Below, one piece after another: positions 41,560 through 53,343 of a stretch of 64,000 nucleotides of DNA (position 1 is its first letter; each line of letters opens with the position of its first letter). Position numbers and translations under genes: made by a program. The DNA comes from [Zimmermannella] faecalis ATCC 13722 (GTDB lineage Bacteria; Actinomycetota; Actinomycetes; Actinomycetales; Microbacteriaceae), in contig NZ_KB907082.1 in assembly GCF_000381765.1 (NCBI RefSeq), forward strand, positions 1-64,000, given 5' to 3'. Below the pieces are notes generated by a model, which saw nothing but the letters and a program-made list of their open reading frames with translations, was not told the DNA's origin and did no database searches.

Positions 41560-43326
41560 TCAGCCCTTGAGCTGCGGGAAGTCGAGGTCGCGGTACTCGC
41601 CCTCGATGCGCTCGCCACGCTCCGCGAACTCGCGCTCGCGATTGCGCAGGTCAACGCGGCGGATCTTGCCACTCACCGTCTTCGGCAGCTCGGCAAACTC
41701 GACACGGCGCGCACACAGGTACGGCGGCAGGGTCTCGCGAGCATGGCGGAGGATCGCGAGGGCGACCGCGGGCCCGGGCTCGAACCCGCTCGCGAGCTGC
41801 ACGTAGGCCTTCGTGATGAACTGGCGGGTGTCGTCGGGTGCGCCGACGACGGCCGCCTCGGCGACCGCCTCGTGCGTGATGAGCGCCGACTCGACCTCAA
41901 ACGGCGACACCTTGAAGTCGCTCGACTTGAAAATGTCGTCAGTGCGGCCGACAAACGTGAGCATCCCGTCGTCGTCGCGCTCGGCGACGTCGCCCGTGTG
42001 GAACACGCCGCCAGCTCGGCGCTCGGCCGTCGCCGCGTCGTTGCCCGCGTATCCCGTCATGATCGACACCGGAACCCCGCCCGCGAGGTCGATGCACACC
42101 TCGCCCTCGACGCCGACGGCGTCGTTCGGCAGGCGCTCGCCCGTCGCCTGGTCGACGAGCACGATCTCGAGGCCCGGCAGCGCTCGCCCCATCGACCCGG
42201 CCTTGACGATGTCGCCGGGCGCGTTCCCCACCGCCGCGGTCATCTCGGTCTGGCCGTAGCCGTCACGAATCTCGAGGCCCCACCAGTCGCGGATGCGGTC
42301 GATCACCTCGGGGTTGAGCGGCTCCCCTGCCGAGATCGCCTCGTGCAGCCCGCGAGGCTTCTCGGTGCGGCCGTGCTTGATGAGCATGCGCCACACCGTC
42401 GGGGGCGCGCAGAACGTGTTCACGTCGGCGCGGTCGAGGTGTCGCAGCAGCTGTTCGGGGTCGAACCGGGCGTAGTTGTCGACGTAGATGGTCGCCTCGG
42501 CGTTCCAGGGCCCGAAGAACGAGCTCCACGCGTGCTTCGCCCAGCCGGGCGAAGAGACAACCATGTGCGTCTCGCCCGGCTGCACGCCGATCCAGAACAT
42601 CGTGCTGAGGTGCCCGACGGGATACGAGCGGTGGGAGTGGATCACGATCTTCGGCTTCGACGTCGTGCCCGACGTGAAGTATGCGAGCGCGGGCTCGTCG
42701 CCGCCCGCACGGCGCGCGATCGGCGCATCCGATGCCGAACCCGCAGCCGCGTAGTCGAGCCGTGGGCGGGCGCCCTCGCCCGGGGCCGCGGCTTCGTTCG
42801 CGCCGGGCACCGTGATGACGCCGAAGTCCCCCGCGATGCCATCGAACTTCGCGGCATCGCCCGCGTCGGTGATGACCCACTTCGCGCCGCCGCGCCTCAC
42901 GCGGTCGTCGAGGTCGTGCGGCGCGAGCACGGTCGCGGTCGGCATCACGACAGCACCGATCTTCAGCACGGCGAGCATCGACTCCCACAGCTCGACCCGG
43001 TTCGCGAGCATGAGCAGCACGGCGTCACCTGGCGCGACGCCGAGCTCGAGCAGCCAGTTGCCCACCTGGTTTGAGCGACGGCGCAGCCCGTCGAACGTGT
43101 ACTTTGCCTCGCGCTCGTCATCTTCGACGATCCACAGCGCGGTGGCGTCGTTGCCCTGCGCGATGACGTCGAACCAGTCGAGCGCCCAGTTGAACTGGTC
43201 GCTCACCTCCGGCCAGGTGAATCGCTCGCGCGCCGTCGCGGCGTCGGTGCGGTGCGCAAGCAGAAGGTCGCGCGCGGCTCGAAACAGCGCGGTATCGGGG
43301 GTTCCCTCGGGTGAAGTGGAATGCAT
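41560..43326 (-). CDS. AMP-forming acyl-CoA synthetase
   Basis: A 588-residue ANL-superfamily ligase that activates a carboxylate through an acyl-adenylate and then forms the CoA thioester. Motifs are YFTSGTTSKPK (P-loop), GYGQTEMTA, HTGDVAERDDDG and TVSGKIRRVDL, whose lysine catalyses adenylation. Length and the WxxxxxFNWALDWFD-like N-terminus fit medium-chain (ACSM-type) synthetases; the acyl group is not determined. TAGAAT (43333-43338) is six bases before the ATG, pointing to a leaderless transcript. Confidence 0.9.
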   Translation of the reverse strand: MHSTSPEGTPDTALFRAARDLLLAHRTDAATARERFTWPEVSDQFNWALDWFDVIAQGNDATALWIVEDDEREAKYTFDGLRRRSNQVGNWLLELGVAPGDAVLLMLANRVELWESMLAVLKIGAVVMPTATVLAPHDLDDRVRRGGAKWVITDAGDAAKFDGIAGDFGVITVPGANEAAAPGEGARPRLDYAAAGSASDAPIARRAGGDEPALAYFTSGTTSKPKIVIHSHRSYPVGHLSTMFWIGVQPGETHMVVSSPGWAKHAWSSFFGPWNAEATIYVDNYARFDPEQLLRHLDRADVNTFCAPPTVWRMLIKHGRTEKPRGLHEAISAGEPLNPEVIDRIRDWWGLEIRDGYGQTEMTAAVGNAPGDIVKAGSMGRALPGLEIVLVDQATGERLPNDAVGVEGEVCIDLAGGVPVSIMTGYAGNDAATAERRAGGVFHTGDVAERDDDGMLTFVGRTDDIFKSSDFKVSPFEVESALITHEAVAEAAVVGAPDDTRQFITKAYVQLASGFEPGPAVALAILRHARETLPPYLCARRVEFAELPKTVSGKIRRVDLRNREREFAERGERIEGEYRDLDFPQLKG

Positions 43327-43401
43327 TGCGTCATTCTAGGTCGCCCAATGCGGAGTGGGCCGATGGCGTTGCGTGGGCCGAGGTGGCGAGTGGGCCGGAG
43401 C

Positions 43402-44688
43402 CTACGGCGGGGTCCAGTCGCGGCCGATGACGAACCACATCCAGTGCAGCCACAGCACCTGCGCGAGGAACGCGCCGAGCGAGACGAGCACGCGGTACAG
43501 CGGCGATCGCGGCAGCGCGACGACCGCCGCGGCGGGGAACAGCGGGAAAAGGATGCGGAAGGTCGATGACTGCGGGAAGAACACTGCGAAGATGTAGCTG
43601 AAGTAGGCAATGCTCCACAGCCGAATCTCGATACCGAAGCGGCTCAGCGTGCGCGACCCGAGCCACACCGCCATGAGTGCGACGATCGCGAGCACGAGGA
43701 TCGCCCCCATGATCGGCCCGAACCAGAAGTCGGCGCCGTAGAACCACGAGGTGAACGGCGGCGTGTGTTCGCCTCCCGTGTAGTGGCGCCGCCAGGCAAA
43801 CTCGGTCTCGAGGTACGCCTCGGGGAATCGGGTGACGACGCCCGCGATGATGAGCCAGGCGAGGCCCATGAGCCCCGAGAAGACCGCGACGCCCCAGAGC
43901 TGTTGCTGCTCACGCTTCGGGAACGCCTCGAGCCGCGCCCGATACCGGTTCCAGTAGCGATAGAGGATGTAGAGGAACAGGGTGAACGCCCACGCGAGCC
44001 CTGTCGGCCTCGTAAACGAGGCGATGGCGACGAGCGGAATCATCGCGAGCCACCGGCGATCGACGAGCTGCTGCAGCAGCACCGTGAGCATCCAGAAGTG
44101 GAGCGCCTCGGCGTAGCCCACCTGGAACAGCGGCGATACCGGGCCGATGCAGAGCAGGAACACCGCGAACATCGAGACGTTCTGGCTCGCGAACCGGCGC
44201 AGGAGCGAGAACAGCCCGTACGCGCATCCGAGGCCGGCGACGAGCGACACGAGCACCGTGCAGACCCCGAACGGCAGCGTCGTCACGATCGAGATTCCGC
44301 GCACGAGGAACGGATACACGGGCATGAACGCCCACGAGTTCTCGGTGACGAGCCCCTGCTCGTTGATGGGCAGATCGACGGGATACCCCGCCTGCGCAAT
44401 GTAGCGGTACCAGTCGCCGTCCCAGATATTCGCGAACGTGAAGTAGTCGGGGTTCGCGGGCGTCTGCCAGGTCTCCTCCTGGTTGCCCGCGTAGATGAGC
44501 ATGACGACGGTCGTCACGATGCGCGAGAACACGTAGATGAGCAGCACCTGCAGCCAGGCGGGCACGCGGCGCCAGGCACCGACCGCGGGCCCAAAGACGG
44601 GCTGCCGCGTGAAATCAAAGTCGTCGCGGGTGATGGCCGGCGACGTGTACCGCTCCGGGAGTTTCGGCAGCGCGGCGCGCACGCTCAC
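43402..44688 (-). CDS. GT-C mannosyltransferase-like (PIG-V family) membrane protein
   Basis: A 428-residue membrane protein with about nine to ten hydrophobic segments. WDGDWYRYIAQAGYP near residue 90 is the catalytic first-loop pattern of PIG-V/GT-C polyprenol-dependent mannosyltransferases; NSWAFMPVYP and GYAEALHFW support this. It probably adds mannose to a lipid-linked or cell-envelope acceptor. GTG at 44688 overlaps the dapE stop codon by four bases. Confidence 0.78.
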   Translation of the reverse strand: MSVRAALPKLPERYTSPAITRDDFDFTRQPVFGPAVGAWRRVPAWLQVLLIYVFSRIVTTVVMLIYAGNQEETWQTPANPDYFTFANIWDGDWYRYIAQAGYPVDLPINEQGLVTENSWAFMPVYPFLVRGISIVTTLPFGVCTVLVSLVAGLGCAYGLFSLLRRFASQNVSMFAVFLLCIGPVSPLFQVGYAEALHFWMLTVLLQQLVDRRWLAMIPLVAIASFTRPTGLAWAFTLFLYILYRYWNRYRARLEAFPKREQQQLWGVAVFSGLMGLAWLIIAGVVTRFPEAYLETEFAWRRHYTGGEHTPPFTSWFYGADFWFGPIMGAILVLAIVALMAVWLGSRTLSRFGIEIRLWSIAYFSYIFAVFFPQSSTFRILFPLFPAAAVVALPRSPLYRVLVSLGAFLAQVLWLHWMWFVIGRDWTPP

Positions 44689-45842
44689 GCGCTGGCTCCC
44701 GCCGGGGTACCGGATGCGCCCGTCAGCCAGGCGCGCAGGCCCGCCTCGACGGCGCGGATCTCGGCAAGCAGCACCCGTTCGTCGTCGGCGTGCGCCTTCT
44801 GCGGGTCGCCGGGGCCGTAGTTCACGGCCGGTACGCCGAGCGCGCTAAAGCGCGCGACGTCGGTCCAGCCCATCTTCGGCACGGCGTCGCCGCCGACGCT
44901 CGCGAGAAACGCCTGCGCGAGCGGTGCGTCGAGGCCGGGCCGGGCTGCTGGAGAGAGGTCGAGATACTCGAGCTCGAAGCCGTCGAATACCGACTCGAGG
45001 TGTGCCCGCGCCTGCGCGAGCGACTTGTCGGGGGCGAACCGGTAGTTCACGTGCACGCGGCACTCGTCGGGAATGACGTTGCCGGCGACCCCGCCGCGAA
45101 TACCGACCGCGCTGAGGCCTTCACGGAACGTGAGCCCCTCAACCGGTACCTCGGCCGGCGTGTAGTCATCGAACCGACGCAGGATCTCCCCCGCGGCGTG
45201 CACGGCGTTCTCGCCGGTCCACCAGCGCGCCGAGTGGGCGCGTCGGCCGCGGGTGATGACCTCGGCACGGATCGAGCCGTTGCAGCCGCCCTCGACGCGG
45301 GCGTTCGTCGGCTCCCCGAGAATCGCAAAGTCGGCCTCAAAGAGTTCTGGATGCGCGGCGGCGAGCTTCCCGAGCCCGTTGCGCTCCGCCGACACCTCCT
45401 CGTTGTCATACCAGAGCCACGTGACGTCCACGACCGGTTCGGTGAGTTCCGCCGCGAGCTTCAACTGCGCCGCGACGCCGGCCTTCATGTCGACCGTGCC
45501 ACGCCCCCAGAGGTACTCGCCCGGCTTCGTGCCGGGCGCATCCTCGGCTGCCTGTTCGGGCGAACGTGTCTCGTACCGGGTCGGCAGGTTGTCGTTGATC
45601 GGCACCGTGTCGACGTGCCCCGCAATCGCGACACGCTGCCCGCGCCCGAGCTCGGTGCGCGCGGCAAGCGTGTTGCCGAACCTCGTCACCGTGAGGTGCG
45701 GGAGCCGCCGCAGTGCCTCCTCGATCGCATCGACGAGGCGAGACTCGTCGCCCGACTCGGAGGGGACGTCGCAGATGGTCTGCGTGAGGTCCACAACGTC
45801 TGCGGTGAGGTCGAGCGATCCATCCGACGTGAGAGCGGGCAT
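44685..45842 (-). CDS. dapE: Succinyl-diaminopimelate desuccinylase
   Basis: The 385-residue M20 metallo-amidohydrolase acts in the succinylase route to meso-diaminopimelate and lysine. Metal-binding marks are AIAGHVDTVP, WGRGTVDMKAG, YDNEEV (catalytic glutamate), ILGEPTN and a dimerisation domain around RRAHSARWWTGENAVHAA. I chose the ATG at 45842 because a TAGACT box (45850-45855) lies seven bases upstream and GGAG is adjacent. It is divergent from dapD and coupled to the mannosyltransferase-like gene. Confidence 0.93.
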   Translation of the reverse strand: MPALTSDGSLDLTADVVDLTQTICDVPSESGDESRLVDAIEEALRRLPHLTVTRFGNTLAARTELGRGQRVAIAGHVDTVPINDNLPTRYETRSPEQAAEDAPGTKPGEYLWGRGTVDMKAGVAAQLKLAAELTEPVVDVTWLWYDNEEVSAERNGLGKLAAAHPELFEADFAILGEPTNARVEGGCNGSIRAEVITRGRRAHSARWWTGENAVHAAGEILRRFDDYTPAEVPVEGLTFREGLSAVGIRGGVAGNVIPDECRVHVNYRFAPDKSLAQARAHLESVFDGFELEYLDLSPAARPGLDAPLAQAFLASVGGDAVPKMGWTDVARFSALGVPAVNYGPGDPQKAHADDERVLLAEIRAVEAGLRAWLTGASGTPAGASA

Positions 45843-45849
45843 GCACTCC

Positions 45850-45921
45850 AGTCTAGGGCTTCGACCACGGGTGAGGTCTGGACGCCTGGCACCTCGCGAG
45901 GCTGCGCGTTCTCGGTAGGCT
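45850..45921. promoter_or_regulatory. Divergent promoters of dapE and dapD
   Basis: TAGACT on the minus strand (45850-45855) and TAGGCT on the plus strand (45916-45921) each lie seven bases before their start codon. The 86-base intergenic gap thus serves both lysine-pathway genes, probably as leaderless transcripts. Confidence 0.6.
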
Positions 45922-45928
45922 CGTGGGC

Positions 45929-46906
45929 ATGACCGAAACCCCAGCCGCCTCTGCCGACTTCCCCGCCGACGCCACCACCGCATCCACTCGCCGCGCGTGG
46001 GGCGACGGACTCGCCACCTTCACCGACGACGGCGTCATGCTCGACTGCTGGTTCCCAGCTCCCCAGCTCGGCACCGTGCCGGAGGGGCGCGACCGGTCGA
46101 TCGCGCCGCGTGAGCTCGAGGATGCGGCGGGCATCGACGCGCGCCGCGGCGTGCGCCAGACGCCGGTGTTCGTGGAGATCGACCTCGACGCGCCGGTCGC
46201 CTCGACTCAGGATGCCTACCTGCGCCTGCACCTGCTCTCGCACCTGCTCGTGCGCCCGAACGAGCTGAGCCTCGACGGGGTGTTTGGGCACCTGCCGACG
46301 AACGCCTGGACGGCCGTGGGCCCGACGAGCCCCGAATTCGCGGCGACGCGACGTGCGACCCTGCGCCGCGAGGGCATTCAGGTGTACGCCGTCGACAAGT
46401 TCCCCCGACTGCTCGACTACGTGATCCCCGCCGGCGTGCGCATCGGCGACGGCGGTCGCGTGCGGCTCGGCGCCCACCTCGCGCCCGGCACGGTCGTGAT
46501 GCACGAGGGCTTCGTGAACTTCAACGCCGGAACGCTCGGCGCCTCGATGGTCGAGGGCCGGATCTCGCAGGGCGTCGTCGTCGGCGAGGGCAGCGATATC
46601 GGTGGCGGCGCCTCGATCATGGGCACGCTCTCGGGCGGCGGCACGCAGCGCATCACGATCGGCGAGCGCTCGCTGCTCGGCGCGAACTCTGGCGTCGGCA
46701 TCTCGATCGGCGACGACTGCGTCGTCGAGGCCGGGCTCTACGTCACCGCCGGCACGAAGGTGCGCCTGCCCGATGGCGAGTCGGTCAAGGCGGTCGAACT
46801 CTCGGGCGTCGCGAACATCCTCTTCCGTCGCAACTCCCTCTCTGGCGCGGTCGAGGCGGTCACCCGCGACGGCCGCGGCATTGAGCTCAACTCGGCCCTG
46901 CACTAA
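45929..46906 (+). CDS. dapD: Tetrahydrodipicolinate N-succinyltransferase
   Basis: The 325-residue protein succinylates tetrahydrodipicolinate using succinyl-CoA, before DapC and DapE. It is the actinobacterial DapD type: left-handed beta-helix hexapeptide repeats occupy about residues 165-290 ([39 protein letters not shown]), with [11 protein letters not shown] before them. The start at 45929 follows TAGGCT by seven bases. A hairpin ends the unit. Confidence 0.94.
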   Translation: MTETPAASADFPADATTASTRRAWGDGLATFTDDGVMLDCWFPAPQLGTVPEGRDRSIAPRELEDAAGIDARRGVRQTPVFVEIDLDAPVASTQDAYLRLHLLSHLLVRPNELSLDGVFGHLPTNAWTAVGPTSPEFAATRRATLRREGIQVYAVDKFPRLLDYVIPAGVRIGDGGRVRLGAHLAPGTVVMHEGFVNFNAGTLGASMVEGRISQGVVVGEGSDIGGGASIMGTLSGGGTQRITIGERSLLGANSGVGISIGDDCVVEAGLYVTAGTKVRLPDGESVKAVELSGVANILFRRNSLSGAVEAVTRDGRGIELNSALH

Positions 46907-46938
46907 CCACTCGCACGGCACGCGCCCGCGAAGGCAAA

Positions 46939-46974
46939 CGGCTCGGCCCCCAGTCAAAACTGGGGGCCGAGCCG
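46939..46974. terminator. Bidirectional terminator between dapD and gltA
   Basis: A perfect 16-bp stem (46939-46954 with 46959-46974) with a 4-base loop CAAA lies between the converging dapD and citrate synthase genes. T runs are absent. Confidence 0.75.
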
Positions 46975-46994
46975 ATTGCGTTGGTTGTCAGCGC

Positions 46995-48320
46995 CTAGCG
47001 CGTGATGAAGGTACGCCCCTCGGGATACGCGCGCTCGGTCTCGCCCGTGTAGAGCTGCTGCGGGCGACCGATCTTCGACTTCGGGTCGAGGTTTTGCTCG
47101 CGCCACTGGGCGATCCAGCCGGGCAGGCGACCGATCGCGAACAGCGGGGTGAACATGCGGGTCGGGAAGCCCATCGCCTTGTAGATGATGCCCGTGTAGA
47201 AGTCGACGTTCGGGTAGAGCCGGCGCTCCTGGAAGTAGTCGTCATTGAGCGCGACCTGCTCGAGCTCCATCGCAATCTCGAGCAGCGGGTCTTTGACACC
47301 AAGCGCGGCGAGCACCTCGTCGGCCGACTCCTTCACGAGCTTGGCCCGCGGGTCGTAGCTCTTGTAGACGCGGTGGCCGAAGCCCATGAGCCGCACGCCG
47401 TCTTCCTTGTTCTTCACGCGCTGGACGAAGCGGTCGACACCCTCGCCCGAGTCGCGGATCTCACCGAGCATCGTGAGCACAGCCTCGTTCGCGCCGCCGT
47501 GGAGCGGGCCATACAGGGCCGAGATCCCGGCCGAAATCGAGGCGTAAATGTTCGCCTCGGTCGAGCCGACGAGGCGCACGGTCGACGTCGACGCGTTCTG
47601 TTCGTGGTCGGCGTGGAGAATCAGCAGGCGGTCGAGCGCCCGCGAGAGTACCGGGTTTACCTCGTACGGCTCGGCGTAGTTGCCGAAGTTCAGCTTGAGG
47701 AAGTTCTCGACGAAGCTCAGTGAGTTGTCGGGGTACATGAACGCCTGGCCGATGGACTTCTTGTGCGCGTAGGCCGCGATGACGGGCAGCTTCGCGAGCA
47801 GGCGAATCGTGTTGATCTCGATCGCCTCGGGGTCTTTCACCGAGAGCGAGTCTTCGTAGTACGTCGCGAGGGCCGCGACGGCGCTCGACAGCACCGACAT
47901 GGGGTGCGCGCTGAACGGCAGCGCGTCGAACAGCATCTTGAGGTCTTCGTGAAGCAGCGTGTGGCGGGTCACCCGGCGCTCGAAGTCGTCGTACTCCGAC
48001 TCGCTCGGCAGCTCACCGTAGATCAGCAGGTAGGCGACTTCGAGGAACGTTGACCCCTTCGCGAGCTGCTCGATGGGATACCCGCGATATCGGAGGATGC
48101 CGTTGTCACCGTCGATGTAGGTGATGTCCGACTGCGTCGACGAGGTGTTCACGAACCCGTAGTCGAGGGCCGTGTACCCGGTCTGCTTCATGAGGGTCGA
48201 CACGTCGAACGCGCCGCGGCCTTCGCTGGCCGCAAGGATCGGGAATTCGGCAGTGCCACCGGGGTAACTGAGGGTCGCAACATTCTTTGGTGCGTTGGGC
48301 TGCGCGTTCTGCTCGCTCAC
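46995..48320 (-). CDS. gltA: Citrate synthase
   Basis: A 441-residue type-II citrate synthase that condenses oxaloacetate and acetyl-CoA at the head of the TCA cycle. Catalytic regions are LHADHEQNAST, GPLHGGANEAV and GFGHRVYKSYDPRA, with VDFYTGIIYKAMGFP near the end. It starts with GTG at 48320 behind a strong AGGAGG. It stands alone between dapC and the dapD terminator. Confidence 0.96.
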   Translation of the reverse strand: MSEQNAQPNAPKNVATLSYPGGTAEFPILAASEGRGAFDVSTLMKQTGYTALDYGFVNTSSTQSDITYIDGDNGILRYRGYPIEQLAKGSTFLEVAYLLIYGELPSESEYDDFERRVTRHTLLHEDLKMLFDALPFSAHPMSVLSSAVAALATYYEDSLSVKDPEAIEINTIRLLAKLPVIAAYAHKKSIGQAFMYPDNSLSFVENFLKLNFGNYAEPYEVNPVLSRALDRLLILHADHEQNASTSTVRLVGSTEANIYASISAGISALYGPLHGGANEAVLTMLGEIRDSGEGVDRFVQRVKNKEDGVRLMGFGHRVYKSYDPRAKLVKESADEVLAALGVKDPLLEIAMELEQVALNDDYFQERRLYPNVDFYTGIIYKAMGFPTRMFTPLFAIGRLPGWIAQWREQNLDPKSKIGRPQQLYTGETERAYPEGRTFITR

Positions 48321-48452
48321 AAAACCTCCTGGATAGGTGGGGCAAGGCTGGCACCTTTTCCGCTGGTGGCGGGCAGCGCCTCAACTAGCCTACTCGGTCG
48401 CCAGTTGTGTTCACGGCGTGCACAACAGGTCCCCGCAAGTGATTGACGTTCA

Positions 48453-49574
48453 CTACAACGCGTGCTGACGAAGTCGCCACGCGGCCTCAGAAATCGCGGC
48501 GTCGGGGGCCGTGAGCGTGAGCCGAACGTGCCCGCTTCCCGCATCCCCGTAGAACTCTCCCGGGCCCGTGAGGATCGCGAGCTCGGCGAATGCCGCGACG
48601 GTCGACCAGCAGTCTTCGCCCCGCGTCACCCAGAGGTACAGCCCCGCCTCGGAGTCGTCGATGCGCAGGCCCGCGTCGCGCACGGCGGGGGCGAGCACCT
48701 CGCGACGCGACTCGTACCGTTCGTACTGTTCGCGCGCATCCGCGGTGTCGCCGAGTGCAACCGCAAGGGCGTGCTGCACGGGCGACGGCATCATGAGGCC
48801 TGCGTGCTTGCGGCCGACGAGCAGCTTCGCGAGCACCTCCGCGTCGCCCGCAACATAGGCGGCGCGGTACCCGGCAAGGTTCGAGCGCTTCGACAGCGAC
48901 GAGCACGCGAGCACGCCCGTGTGGTCGTCGCCCACCACGTCGGGGTCGAGAATCGACGGGATGCGCCGATCGGCCCAGGCATCCCACCCGAGCTCGGCGT
49001 AACACTCGTCGTTGATGATGATGGCCCCGAGCTCACGCGCCCGCGCGACGGCTCGACGGAGGAAGTCCGCGTCGAGGACGCGCCCCGTGGGGTTGCCCGG
49101 CGAGTTCAGCCAGACCAGCTTCGTGTGCGCGGGCCAGTCGTCGGGGTCGTCGGCCCGCACGAGCTCCGCGCCCGCGAACACGGCGCCCATCTCGTAGGTG
49201 GGGTACGCGACCTCGGGCTGCACGATCGCGTCACCGGCGCCGATACCGAGGAAGAACGCGGCCGAGGCCACGAATTCCTTCGACCCGACCGTGAGCAGCA
49301 CATCGTCGCGGGTGAGCCCCGGAACACCGCGGTCGCGCGCGAACCACTCGGCCACCGCATCCCGTGCCTCGGCCGTACCGGCAGTGGTCGGATACCCGTG
49401 CGCGTCGGTCGCCTCGACGAGCGCGTCGCGAATGCGCTGCGGCGTCGGGTCGACGGGCGAGCCCACCGTGAGGTCAACGACGTCGACCCCGAGCTCGGCC
49501 GCGCGTTCGGCGGCACGGGTACGGATAGGGTCGAGGCGATCCCACGGATACGCCGGCAGCGCCTGCAGCCCCAC
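48453..49574 (-). CDS. dapC: Succinyl-diaminopimelate aminotransferase
   Basis: The 373-residue class-I PLP aminotransferase carries SSLSKRSNLAGYR with the cofactor lysine, LNSPGNPTGRVL and INDECYAELGW. It follows the ferredoxin gene by two bases, the fdxA-dapC arrangement common in actinobacteria. This, with dapD and dapE nearby, supports the role of making N-succinyl-diaminopimelate. The start is GTG at 49574. Confidence 0.9.
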   Translation of the reverse strand: MGLQALPAYPWDRLDPIRTRAAERAAELGVDVVDLTVGSPVDPTPQRIRDALVEATDAHGYPTTAGTAEARDAVAEWFARDRGVPGLTRDDVLLTVGSKEFVASAAFFLGIGAGDAIVQPEVAYPTYEMGAVFAGAELVRADDPDDWPAHTKLVWLNSPGNPTGRVLDADFLRRAVARARELGAIIINDECYAELGWDAWADRRIPSILDPDVVGDDHTGVLACSSLSKRSNLAGYRAAYVAGDAEVLAKLLVGRKHAGLMMPSPVQHALAVALGDTADAREQYERYESRREVLAPAVRDAGLRIDDSEAGLYLWVTRGEDCWSTVAAFAELAILTGPGEFYGDAGSGHVRLTLTAPDAAISEAAWRLRQHAL

Positions 49575-49576
49575 GC

Positions 49577-49900
49577 CTACTCCTCGCCCTGCGGCGGGAG
49601 CGCCGCGATCATCGGCACGTCGAAGCTCTGCGGGCCGAGCTTCGCGGCGCCGCCGGGCGACCCGAGCTCCTCAAAGAAATCGACATTCGCCTGGTAGTAG
49701 TCGGCCCATTCCTCCGGCAGGTCATCCTCGTAGTAAATGGCCTCGACGGGGCACACCGGCTCGCACGCGCCGCAGTCGACGCATTCGTCGGGGTGGATGT
49801 ACAGCGACCGTTCACCCTCGTAGATGCAGTCAACCGGGCATTCATCAACGCACGCGCGGTCTTTGACATCGACACAGGGCAGGGCGATCACGTAGGTCAC
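49577..49900 (-). CDS. fdxA: 7Fe ferredoxin (3Fe-4S/4Fe-4S)
   Basis: A 107-residue ferredoxin with the FdxA arrangement: [17 protein letters not shown] for the 3Fe-4S part and [15 protein letters not shown] for the 4Fe-4S part, then an acidic tail ([20 protein letters not shown]). It is a cytosolic electron carrier. It starts with GTG at 49900 and is co-transcribed with dapC. Confidence 0.94.
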   Translation of the reverse strand: MTYVIALPCVDVKDRACVDECPVDCIYEGERSLYIHPDECVDCGACEPVCPVEAIYYEDDLPEEWADYYQANVDFFEELGSPGGAAKLGPQSFDVPMIAALPPQGEE

Positions 49901-49970
49901 GACGCTCAGGGGCTCCTCGGGGGTCGGGGGGGGACGGATGCGCGTGCGACGACGCGCGTCACCTCCGAGT

Positions 49971-50384
49971 TTATCCCGCCGAGGCGTCGCGCTGGCGCTT
50001 CGCGCCGCGCAGGTCGGGCCAGATCACGGGGCCGAACGCTGCGATCGCGCTGCCGAACGTCCACAGCTCACCGACGCCGAAGCCCGACGAGCTCGCGGGC
50101 ACGAGCACCGAGTGCTCAGCGCCCGACAGGCTGAGGACGAATACCGCGACCACAACGCCGATCGCGAAGGCGAGCGTCCAGGTGCGCTCGCCGAGGTACG
50201 CCCGCAGGCCGACGCCCACGAACAGCACCGCGACGAGCGCGCCGACGAGGCCGAGCCAGAGGTCGACGCCGCCGACCTCGACACGGGCGCGGTGCGCGAC
50301 CGTGCCGATCGCCCCCGCAAGCACCCCGAAGACGAGGTATGCGGCGAACGATCCGACCCGCTCGAGCACCTGCCGTGCGCGCAT
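49971..50384 (-). CDS. Small membrane protein (DUF6113-like)
   Basis: A 137-residue protein with four hydrophobic segments and a basic C-terminus ([12 protein letters not shown]). It starts four bases after the typA stop codon and lies upstream of fdxA, a position typical of the DUF6113 family. The function is unknown. Confidence 0.68.
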   Translation of the reverse strand: MRARQVLERVGSFAAYLVFGVLAGAIGTVAHRARVEVGGVDLWLGLVGALVAVLFVGVGLRAYLGERTWTLAFAIGVVVAVFVLSLSGAEHSVLVPASSSGFGVGELWTFGSAIAAFGPVIWPDLRGAKRQRDASAG

Positions 50385-50388
50385 CCGT

Positions 50389-52305
<1,917 letters not shown>

Positions 52306-52390
52306 ACGCGAAAGCTTTCGTTCTTGCAAGAGGCGGACGCTTCAGTCTACGCGTACCGGGAAACGGCGGCTGCGCGGCGTCGTGTGATCT

Positions 52391-53194
52391 CTAGAAAATG
52401 TCGGGAAACAGGGCCAGCGCGAGTGGATACCCGAGAAACGACGCCGCGTCGAGCAGAAAGTGGGCGATGACAAGCGGGAGCACACGGCTACGCCTCGGTT
52501 CAGTGCTCGGCTGCCCGGGCTGCGGCTTCGGACGCAGGAGCCAGAGGAACGCCGAGGCGAACACGATGCCCATGACGACGTTACCGAGCGCCATCGGCAC
52601 GCCCTGATAGAGGTGGTACGAGCCGCGCAGGAGGGCGCTCGCCGCGACGATCGCCACCGGGTGCCACCCGAGCGCGCGCAGGCGCAGCGCGAGGTAGGCG
52701 ACGACGATGACCTCTTCGACGAGCGCCGCGCGCACGGCCGCGAGGAGCAGCGCGATGACGGTGTCCCATTGGAACGTTGGGTCGCCCGCGACCACTTGCA
52801 CCGTGAGGCCGAGCAGGCGCGAGACAGCGTAGAGCGCGAGTCCGGGCACGCCGATCGCGGCGGCGAGCAGTGCGCCGCGGCCGAGGTCGCCCGCGCTGCG
52901 CCAGCGCAGCCCAAGCCGCGCGAAGCCGGTCTCGCGCCGGCTCCAGAGCAGCCAGATGACGAGCGCGACGGGCGCGATACCGGCAAAGAACCGCACGACC
53001 CGCGTCAGCGTATCCAGCAGCGCGGTGTCAGAGACCACCGGGTTGAGCTGCGTTTGCGCGTCGGAGATCGGCGCCGGCGCGAGGGCGAGTTCGACGAGGT
53101 CGAGCACCGCGTAGAGCGCCGACGGCAGTAGCGAGAGTGAGAGCACGATCGCGATCTCCCACCACACGCGCTGTCGCGTACCCCGCATATCCAC
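52391..53194 (-). CDS. CPBP-family intramembrane metalloprotease-like protein
   Basis: A 267-residue membrane protein with about eight hydrophobic segments. Conserved CPBP/Abi residues are ALVEEVIVVAYL (paired Glu), RGSYHLYQG (His) and IAHFLLDAASFLGY (His, Asp). Homologues process prenylated proteins or protect against bacteriocins; a role here is unknown. GTG at 53194 is supported by TAGGGT (53201-53206) six bases upstream, although an ATG lies two codons in. Confidence 0.87.
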   Translation of the reverse strand: MDMRGTRQRVWWEIAIVLSLSLLPSALYAVLDLVELALAPAPISDAQTQLNPVVSDTALLDTLTRVVRFFAGIAPVALVIWLLWSRRETGFARLGLRWRSAGDLGRGALLAAAIGVPGLALYAVSRLLGLTVQVVAGDPTFQWDTVIALLLAAVRAALVEEVIVVAYLALRLRALGWHPVAIVAASALLRGSYHLYQGVPMALGNVVMGIVFASAFLWLLRPKPQPGQPSTEPRRSRVLPLVIAHFLLDAASFLGYPLALALFPDIF

Positions 53195-53225
53195 CTCGCC
53201 ACCCTACTTCTCCCGCACTCACCCC

Positions 53226-53289
53226 CAGTTGAGAGGTCGATTGTTGCTGTTCTGAAGCTTCAGAACAGCAACAATCGACCACCGAACTG
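53226..53289. repeat. 64-bp palindromic repeat, copy B
   Basis: Two 32-nt arms meet at GAAG|CTTC and match at 29 of 32 positions; the three mismatches lie near the outer ends. Outer arms read CAGTTGAGAGGTCGATTG and inner arms TTGCTGTTCTGAAG. It lies in the divergent gap between the CPBP and nuclease-like genes, 54 bases before the latter's start codon. Confidence 0.9.
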
Positions 53290-53343
53290 CGGGGGTGTGG
53301 ATTGGCGGGGTGGGGTTTTCGGCGACGGGGATACGGTGCGCGC

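Noticed and set aside
53226-53289. Palindrome copy B as a transcription terminator
   Set aside because: It lies between two divergent genes, where no transcript needs ending, and no T run follows. A general terminator role therefore does not explain the family.
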